In this document: piece after piece, positions 59,640 through 64,000 of the stretch
Layout: every line of letters begins with the position of its first letter
Numbering within the stretch: position 1 is the stretch's first letter
Source of the DNA: Flavobacterium sp.
GTDB taxonomy: Bacteria; Bacteroidota; Bacteroidia; Flavobacteriales; Flavobacteriaceae
Assembly: GCA_016714905.1 (NCBI GenBank)
Contig: JADKBW010000013.1
Location: forward strand, 17,411-81,410
Reading direction: 5' to 3'
DNA: 64,000 nucleotides
Translations under genes and position numbers: made by a program
Notes under the pieces: model-generated
Databases searched by the model: none
Seen by the model: the letters and a program-made list of their open reading frames with translations, nothing else
What the model was told of the DNA's origin: nothing

Positions 59640-59676
59640 TCGGTTAGTCGAAATAAGTCAAATCCAGACTAACCGA
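59640..59676. other. Inverted repeat between ssrA and integrase, possible recombinase arm site
   Basis: TCGGTTAGTC (59640-59649) and GACTAACCGA (59667-59676) are perfect 10-base arms; an extra direct TCGGTTAG copy sits at 59629-59636. Repeats like this between an attachment site and the integrase gene are often integrase or excisionase arm sites. Confidence 0.4.
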
Positions 59677-59776
59677 ATTTTTCGGGAACACCAGTAAAAT
59701 AAGGTGTTCAGAAGATGAACATCTTGACAAAAATAGGGAGAATAATTACATTTATTAACTCAAAAGTCACCACAAC

Positions 59777-61018
59777 ATGAAAACAAAAATCAGCATTCTA
59801 TTTTATGCTAGCGCATCCAATCAATTGAAAAGTGGATTAGTTCCCATTTACTTGCGAATCACTGTAAATGGAAAACGCATTGAAATCAGCACAGGAAAGT
59901 TCATCGAAGAATCAAAATGGAACAAAGCTGCATCGAAATTGAAAGGCTACTCCGAGGAAGCCAGAACAATAAATAGTTACCTCGATATTCTAAAAAACAA
60001 AGTCTACGAAACGGAAAAGAACATGGTCAACAATGATGAAGTCATCAACGCCAATACCTTCCGAAACAAATTTATTGGTGTTGAAGAACAACAGCGCATG
60101 CTCATTCCTATTTTCAAAGAACACAACCATCAGATGCAAGCTTTGATTGATAAAGAGTTTGCACTCAATACCTACAAACGCTATGAGACATCATTAAGTC
60201 ACATTCAAGAGTTTCTAAAGTACAAGTATTCTCTAGTGGATATTCCCATCAAAGACATCAACCTTGCATTCATCAATGACTTCGATTTTTATCTAAGAAC
60301 GGTTAAGAATTGCAACAACAATTCCACCATCAAATACGTTCGCAACTTTGGCAAAATCGTCAAATGGTGCTATGCCAATGATTGGATTGCCCGCGACCCT
60401 TTTCTTAACTTCAAAGGTAAAGTGAAAGAAGTTGAACGAGCTTTTTTAACCGAGGAAGAAATCACAACAATCTATCTCAAAGAATTTTCAGCAGATAGAC
60501 TCAACCAAGTCAAAGACGCGTTCATTTTCTGCTGCTTTACTGGCTTTGCCTATATTGATGTCTTTCAACTCAAGAAATCGAATGTAGAAATGGGAATCGA
60601 TGGTTCCAAATGGATTTGCACGCATCGCCAAAAAACCGATACACCCTCCAGAATTCCATTACTGCAAATACCCGAGGAAATTATCGAGAAATACAAGTAT
60701 CATCCACAATGCGCAAATGAAGACAGACTGCTGCCGGTTCTCAGCAATCAAAAAACAAATGCCTACCTAAAAGAAATAGCGGACGTTTGCGGCATCAAAA
60801 AAGAATTAACCTTCCACATTGCCCGACACACTTTTGCGACGACTGTAACGCTCACCAATGGTGTTCCAATCGAGAGTGTGAGCAAGATGCTTGGCCATAA
60901 AAGCTTGCGAACAACGCAACATTACGCTAAGATTCTAGATCAAAAAGTAAGTGAGGATATGACAGCGCTTCGAAACAAGTTCGCCAGTCAAAAAGAAGCT
61001 GGATTAAAGTCCGTGTAA
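59777..61018 (+). CDS. Tyrosine recombinase / integrase
   Basis: Protein of 413 residues: an N-terminal arm-binding segment with IYLRITVNGKRIEISTGK, a SAM-like core-binding domain (about 115-210) and a catalytic domain (about 220-400). Catalytic residues: Lys286 region (THRQKTDTP), His347 and Arg350 in HIARHTFAT, His374 in LGHKSLRTT and nucleophile Tyr383 in QHYAK. The first catalytic arginine is absent: the box reads FTGFAYIDV with Ala258. The same change is known in the IntDOT-type Bacteroides integrases. Likely integrates the element at ssrA. Confidence 0.93.
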   Translation: MKTKISILFYASASNQLKSGLVPIYLRITVNGKRIEISTGKFIEESKWNKAASKLKGYSEEARTINSYLDILKNKVYETEKNMVNNDEVINANTFRNKFIGVEEQQRMLIPIFKEHNHQMQALIDKEFALNTYKRYETSLSHIQEFLKYKYSLVDIPIKDINLAFINDFDFYLRTVKNCNNNSTIKYVRNFGKIVKWCYANDWIARDPFLNFKGKVKEVERAFLTEEEITTIYLKEFSADRLNQVKDAFIFCCFTGFAYIDVFQLKKSNVEMGIDGSKWICTHRQKTDTPSRIPLLQIPEEIIEKYKYHPQCANEDRLLPVLSNQKTNAYLKEIADVCGIKKELTFHIARHTFATTVTLTNGVPIESVSKMLGHKSLRTTQHYAKILDQKVSEDMTALRNKFASQKEAGLKSV

Positions 61019-61045
61019 CCCATTCATTTTAATACCATTTGAATC

Positions 61046-61086
61046 AAATAATATCAATTGTTTACAATTGATATTATTTTTTTTTT
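61046..61086 (+). terminator. Terminator after integrase
   Basis: 15-base perfect arms at 61046-61060 and 61065-61079 (AAATAATATCAATTG and its complement), 4-base loop, followed by a T run. Confidence 0.8.
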
Positions 61087-61126
61087 ATGGAGTAAAATAA
61101 ACGCCAACTCGATTATTTCTAACGCC

Positions 61127-62617
61127 ATGAAATCAAATTACATCCTCGACACCTTCGAAAGTCTCGTGCGTGAAATCAAAAACATTCATTTTTCGCTAGA
61201 GCAAAATAACTACAACACCTTTACAGAAAGCGATTTCGACAACGCTTTGTGCTATTCTGTCACATTCCAGGAAGATAATGGAAAAATCAACTATGTCTGC
61301 AGCGATGCCATAAACAACTTGCATCCGTGCCATGTTGAACTTCAATTCCAAAATCATGAAGTTGCCAAGCGGTACTTAAAACTAATCGATTCGATTATAT
61401 CCCAACTTAAAATCAAATCCTACACTAAAGAATTCAATTGGCAAAACACGCCAAATGGAATCCAATTAAACATCAAAGTCTATCCGAAAGTTGAAAAGGA
61501 AACCCAAGAAATTCGGTTTTTCAATCATTGCTTTCACATCTTAAAAAACGAAACGGAAGTCATCGAAAATAGCATCAAAGCCAAAGTGCTAAAATGCAAA
61601 ACCTCGGAACAAACGACACAGTACATTCAAAAAAATCAACACGCACTTCATCAATTTACATCTAAATTAATCAAGCGAATTAACCCAAATTCCGTTGCCG
61701 ATTTATACACTATTTCAAACAATTTTGACCGACTAGATTGTCTAAAATTAACCTTCATTTTCGCAGAAAAAATACTCACATTATTAGAGTCAGAATATGG
61801 TTCTTTTCTAGATCAAGCCTCAAGGTTTCCAACCATTCCATTTTAAAAACTCAAAGTGAATTAGCGCATCAATGTGACTTCATTAAGACTAAAATCAACA
61901 ATGCAAAACTCAATAGCGAATTAACTAAAGTTGCTTTTTCTCCTATTGATAAGTTTCAAAATAATTATGTAAACGAGCAACTTACAAACTTTGAGTTTAA
62001 CTACTTCTGTAAATACATAAACAAGACCTACAAACAATTAAAAAACCTCGAAATAGAATTGTCAAACGAAATTCTTTCCGATTGGCTTTTCGAAATCAAC
62101 CTGAATTCCTTGCCATTTTTTGATTACTTAACGGAAAAATATAAATCGCAATTAAACCTCTCGAGTCGGTAAATCAACGTTAGACACACTCTATTTTTTC
62201 CTAAAAAACTCCAATCAAAAACCAAATGTAGTCAGCATAAAATTCAGGTCAAAAATACCTCCTATAAAACAACAACTTATCAATTGGCTGGAAGAAGAAA
62301 TTGACTATCTCAGAAAGAAAATGATGCTCGAAAATAATGTCACATCAACTGCAGCTGAAGAAACGAAAATCAAATTACACTCCGGCTTAACAGTCGCGCA
62401 ATTGAGTTACTTTTCAAACCTTCTATTGAAATCGGAAATCATAAAACACGAAAACCAAAGTGAAGTCTTTCAGTTCATGGCAACCAACTTCAAAACAAAC
62501 GTGACCGATAAGATTTCACCGGAAAGCTTCCGATCAAAATACTACAATGTCGAGGATAGCACCAAACACTTTGTTCGGGAAAAGATTATCGATTTACTGA
62601 ATCTTACGAAGTCCTAA
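61127..62617 (+). CDS. RteC family protein (two frameshifts)
   Basis: About 496 residues when joined. The C-terminal portion is diagnostic: LTVAQLSYFSNLLLKSEII, VFQFMATNFKTN and ISPESFRSKYYNVEDSTK, the RteC signature. The N-terminal and middle parts (MKSNYILDTFESLVREIKNI; KNLEIELSNEIL) are helical. Breaks: one A missing at 61822-61823 (restored QASKVSNHSILK) and one extra G at 62168-62169 (restored SSRKSTLDTLYFFLKN). In CTnDOT, RteC activates excision under control of RteA/RteB; no RteAB pair is visible here. The ATG at 61127 is chosen over an upstream TTG-type start at 61058. Confidence 0.85.
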
Positions 62618-62767
62618 AACTTCCTTCATCAAGCGCCAGCCGAAGCCATCAAGCGCTAACAAATCTTCATCATCAATGGCGAGCAGTTCTGCCAGGCTGG
62701 AAAACTTTTGCAGTTTCATAAAATCTTCCAGCTCTGGACTAATAGGCGTTAATTCATTACTATTCAT
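62603..62767 (-). CDS. Small helix-hairpin-helix-like protein (one frameshift)
   Basis: A short convergent gene starting at 62767: MNSNELTPISPELEDFMKLQ, then FSSLAELLAIDDEDLLALDG. As read it ends after 54 residues. The CCC run at 62639-62641 probably has one C too many; removing it changes the tail to DGFGWRLMKEVLGLRKIQ, stop at 62593-62595. The LAELLxIDDEDLLALDGFG pattern resembles a helix-hairpin-helix DNA-binding motif, as in the RNA polymerase alpha C-terminal domain. It overlaps the 3' end of rteC antisense. Confidence 0.5.
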
Positions 62768-62839
62768 TGTGGCGTGTATGCACCTAAGTCCCTTTTAGGT
62801 CGGTTACAAAACAGCAGCGTGGGACATCAGATGTACCAG

Positions 62840-62949
62840 CCACAGAGGTACCGCCAAAGCACCCATTGCACCAATACACTGAGCCCACGCATGGCATGGG
62901 CGAACAGTATATTTCTGGTGCAATTAAAAAATTTGGCGGTTTTCTGTGG
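62840..62949. other. Nested 110-base hairpin
   Basis: Four ordered paired blocks: CCACAG (62840-62845) with CTGTGG (62944-62949); ACCGCCAAA (62850-62858) with TTTGGCGGT (62932-62940); ATTGCACCA (62865-62873) with TGGTGCAAT (62916-62924); GCCCA (62883-62887) with TGGGC (62897-62901). 29 exact pairs in nested order. Could be a structured RNA, an origin of transfer/replication or a recombination site. Confidence 0.75.
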
Positions 62950-62983
62950 CACAGTAAAATAACTTTCGCTACTTCTATTTTCG

Positions 62984-63000
62984 CTGAGGAATAACCTCAG
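62984..63000. repeat. Small inverted repeat
   Basis: CTGAGG and CCTCAG separated by AATAA, in the upstream region of the HTH gene. Confidence 0.6.
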
Positions 63001-63107
63001 TATTTCTTATCAAAGCAAATTTAGTACAAAAAGATAAATTTAGTGGCAACATACATGCTACAAAAAACTTTTTTCTTCAAAACCATTGATTTTACTAGTG
63101 TTTGTTC

Positions 63108-63123
63108 GGGGTCCTAGGACCCC
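63108..63123. promoter_or_regulatory. Perfect 16-base palindrome, candidate operator
   Basis: GGGGTCCTAGGACCCC, GC-rich in an AT-rich context, 63 bases before the HTH gene start. Suits a dimeric DNA-binding protein. Confidence 0.5.
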
Positions 63124-63186
63124 TGTGACTGTTTTCGTTTTACCATAATTATTCTCTTTGTCCAATAATCCTAAAACCACAACATC

Positions 63187-63475
63187 ATGGCAATCGAAGT
63201 TATCACCAAAGAAGACCTCTACGAGTTCCGCGATCTATTAATCAACGATTTCAAGGAAATCCTAAAAAGTAAACCACAGCAGCAACAAAAGCAATGGCTA
63301 AAATCCAATGAAGTGAAAAAGCTACTCAACATTTCATCTGGAACCCTCCAAAATCTCCAGAGTCAACGGAACACTCGCTTACTCCAAAATCGGCGGCATG
63401 ATCTTCTACTCCTCCGAAACCATCGAAAAACTCCTGGAGCAAAACAAAACCCAAATCCAACCGCTTTTCAAATAG
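63187..63475 (+). CDS. Helix-turn-helix DNA-binding protein (one frameshift)
   Basis: About 95 residues. After a helical N terminus (EDLYEFRDLLINDFKEIL) comes WLKSNEVKKLLNISSGTLQN, a MerR/excisionase-like HTH that is common in Bacteroidetes mobile elements. The frame breaks at an extra C in 63357-63358; removing it continues LRVNGTLAYSKIGGMIFYSS and ends QPLFK. Without correction the frame runs on to 63561 with low-complexity junk. Likely regulator or excision factor of the element. Confidence 0.8.
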
Positions 63476-63521
63476 TATCACATCACAGGCTTTCCTCCTC
63501 GAGGGGGCCCGGGGCAGGGCG

Positions 63522-64000
63522 AACTACATCAAACACCTCACCGGCTTCTTCGACAAAGTAATCCAAGACCGCCACCTCAACCCAACGCACATCAGCCTTT
63601 ACATCGCCCTATTCCAACAATGGAATGTCAACCGATTTCAAAATCCAATCAGCATTACCCGAGATGAAATGATGCGAATCAGCAAAATTGCCTCCAAGGC
63701 AACTTACCATAAATGCATCCGTGAGCTTAACGACAAAGGATTTCTAAAATACGACCCATCATTCAACCCATATAGAGGCAGTATGGTTTTCCTTTTCAAC
63801 TTTTCCGATGAACAAAAACCAGTTCAAAAAAGAGAACGCAACGAAGTAAAAAATGAACCAATAATTGAACAAGTTCTAGACAAGCTCCAGACAGCTACCG
63901 AGACAACTAGTAGGACAAGCACTGAACAAGCACTAGTACCTTCTATAAACTATATAAACAATACAAACAATTCAAACAATTTAAAGCTTGAAAACGAAAG
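63522..64000 (+). CDS. Mobile-element protein with winged-helix-like core, start unclear, truncated by window end
   Basis: The frame reads NYIKHLTGFFDKVIQDRHLN, then PTHISLYIALFQQWNVNRFQ, then a winged-helix-like region ISITRDEMMRISKIASKATY with HKCIRELNDKGFLKYDP, and a polar tail. I recall proteins with an NYIKHLTxFF start next to such HTH genes in flavobacterial elements. No ATG is found in frame before 63522; upstream is a GC-rich patch (CTCGAGGGGGCCCGGGGCAG) that looks corrupted and may hide the true start. The C terminus lies outside. Confidence 0.65.

Larger units (their letters stand above)
62768..63186. other. Palindrome-rich intergenic region of the mobile element
   Basis: Gap of about 420 bases without a convincing gene. 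It holds four separate palindromic structures: ACCTAA/TTAGGT at 62782-62800, the nested hairpin at 62840-62949, CTGAGG/CCTCAG at 62984-63000 and a perfect 16-base palindrome at 63108-63123. Such density suggests control of replication, transfer or transcription. Confidence 0.65.
59527..64000. mobile_element. ssrA-linked integrative element, left end (right end outside the window)
   Basis: Directly after ssrA come a tyrosine integrase, RteC, a small helix-hairpin-helix-like protein, palindromic intergenic DNA, an HTH protein and a further plasmid-type gene. RteC regulates excision and transfer of Bacteroides conjugative transposons, and genes encoding tmRNA are classic integration targets. The second attachment site was not found in the window, so the element extends to the right. 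Whether it is conjugative or only mobilisable cannot be told from this part. Confidence 0.7.

Noticed and set aside
62774..62962. A 62-codon plus-strand ORF between rteC and the HTH gene
   Set aside because: It overlaps the nested hairpin, has no recognisable signal or domain and starts within the upstream region of the minus-strand small gene; likely chance.
63187..63561. A 124-residue version of the HTH protein
   Set aside because: The tail after residue 57 is out of frame; a one-base correction gives a normal ending at 63475.

Overview
The window comes from a low-GC Bacteroidetes chromosome, most likely a Flavobacterium-type member of the Flavobacteriia. This rests on type IX secretion (T9SS) sorting domains, the TANNTTTG promoter -7 element in front of many genes, a GH97 enzyme, an E1 alpha-beta fusion, DUF1599, CreD and RteC family proteins, and a tmRNA tag ending in NYALAA. 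No tRNA, rRNA or CRISPR array was seen; the only RNA gene is ssrA.

Layout. 1-10060: two very large secreted proteins on the minus strand, a YDG-repeat adhesin whose C terminus lies beyond the left edge and a T9SS-sorted surface protein. 10417-13014: a lipoprotein, a YjiK/SdiA-regulated-type beta-propeller and an OprP-like porin in a probable operon. 13023-22590: housekeeping and envelope genes (T9SS protein, SIMPL protein, rhomboid protease, LpxL-like acyltransferase, class V aminotransferase, phosphoglucosamine mutase, AcpH-like protein, gamma-glutamyltransferase, AlkD-like glycosylase). 22822-34853: ClC channel, lipoprotein, uvrA, LOG-family protein, an M1-like protein joined to a predicted beta-barrel, and the branched-chain 2-oxoacid dehydrogenase E1 fusion. 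34958-46825: rlmH, folP, DUF1599, a DoxX-like protein, a TlpA-like thioredoxin, tpiA, prmA, clpS, a YeeE pair, a DUF4199 protein and kdsA. 46902-58797: a lysine-rich repeat protein, M28 peptidase, a regulator/CreD module, a sugar transporter with a GH97 glucosidase, an Omp28-like protein, a dehydrogenase and a serine hydrolase. 59134-59526: ssrA. From 59527 to the right edge: a mobile element integrated downstream of ssrA, with a tyrosine integrase, RteC, a small helix-hairpin-helix-like protein, a strongly palindromic intergenic region, an HTH protein and the start of a further gene.

Sequence quality is an important caveat. At least 16 single-base insertions or deletions, mostly in homopolymers, break otherwise intact genes, among them uvrA, ggt, the class V aminotransferase, a sugar transporter and rteC. 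Two GC-rich patches, near 24620 and 63500, look foreign to the rest. I read these as consensus errors and annotate each affected gene as a single CDS spanning the shift.

The most interesting material not explained by ordinary genes is: (i) a dispersed intergenic repeat whose hairpin shows compensatory changes between two copies (28551 and 58931), with a rearranged third copy near 44905; (ii) a near-identical palindromic motif in front of both transcription units of the CreD module; (iii) a nested hairpin of about 110 bp and further palindromes inside the ssrA-linked element; and (iv) a non-catalytic-looking M1 peptidase homologue joined to an outer-membrane barrel.
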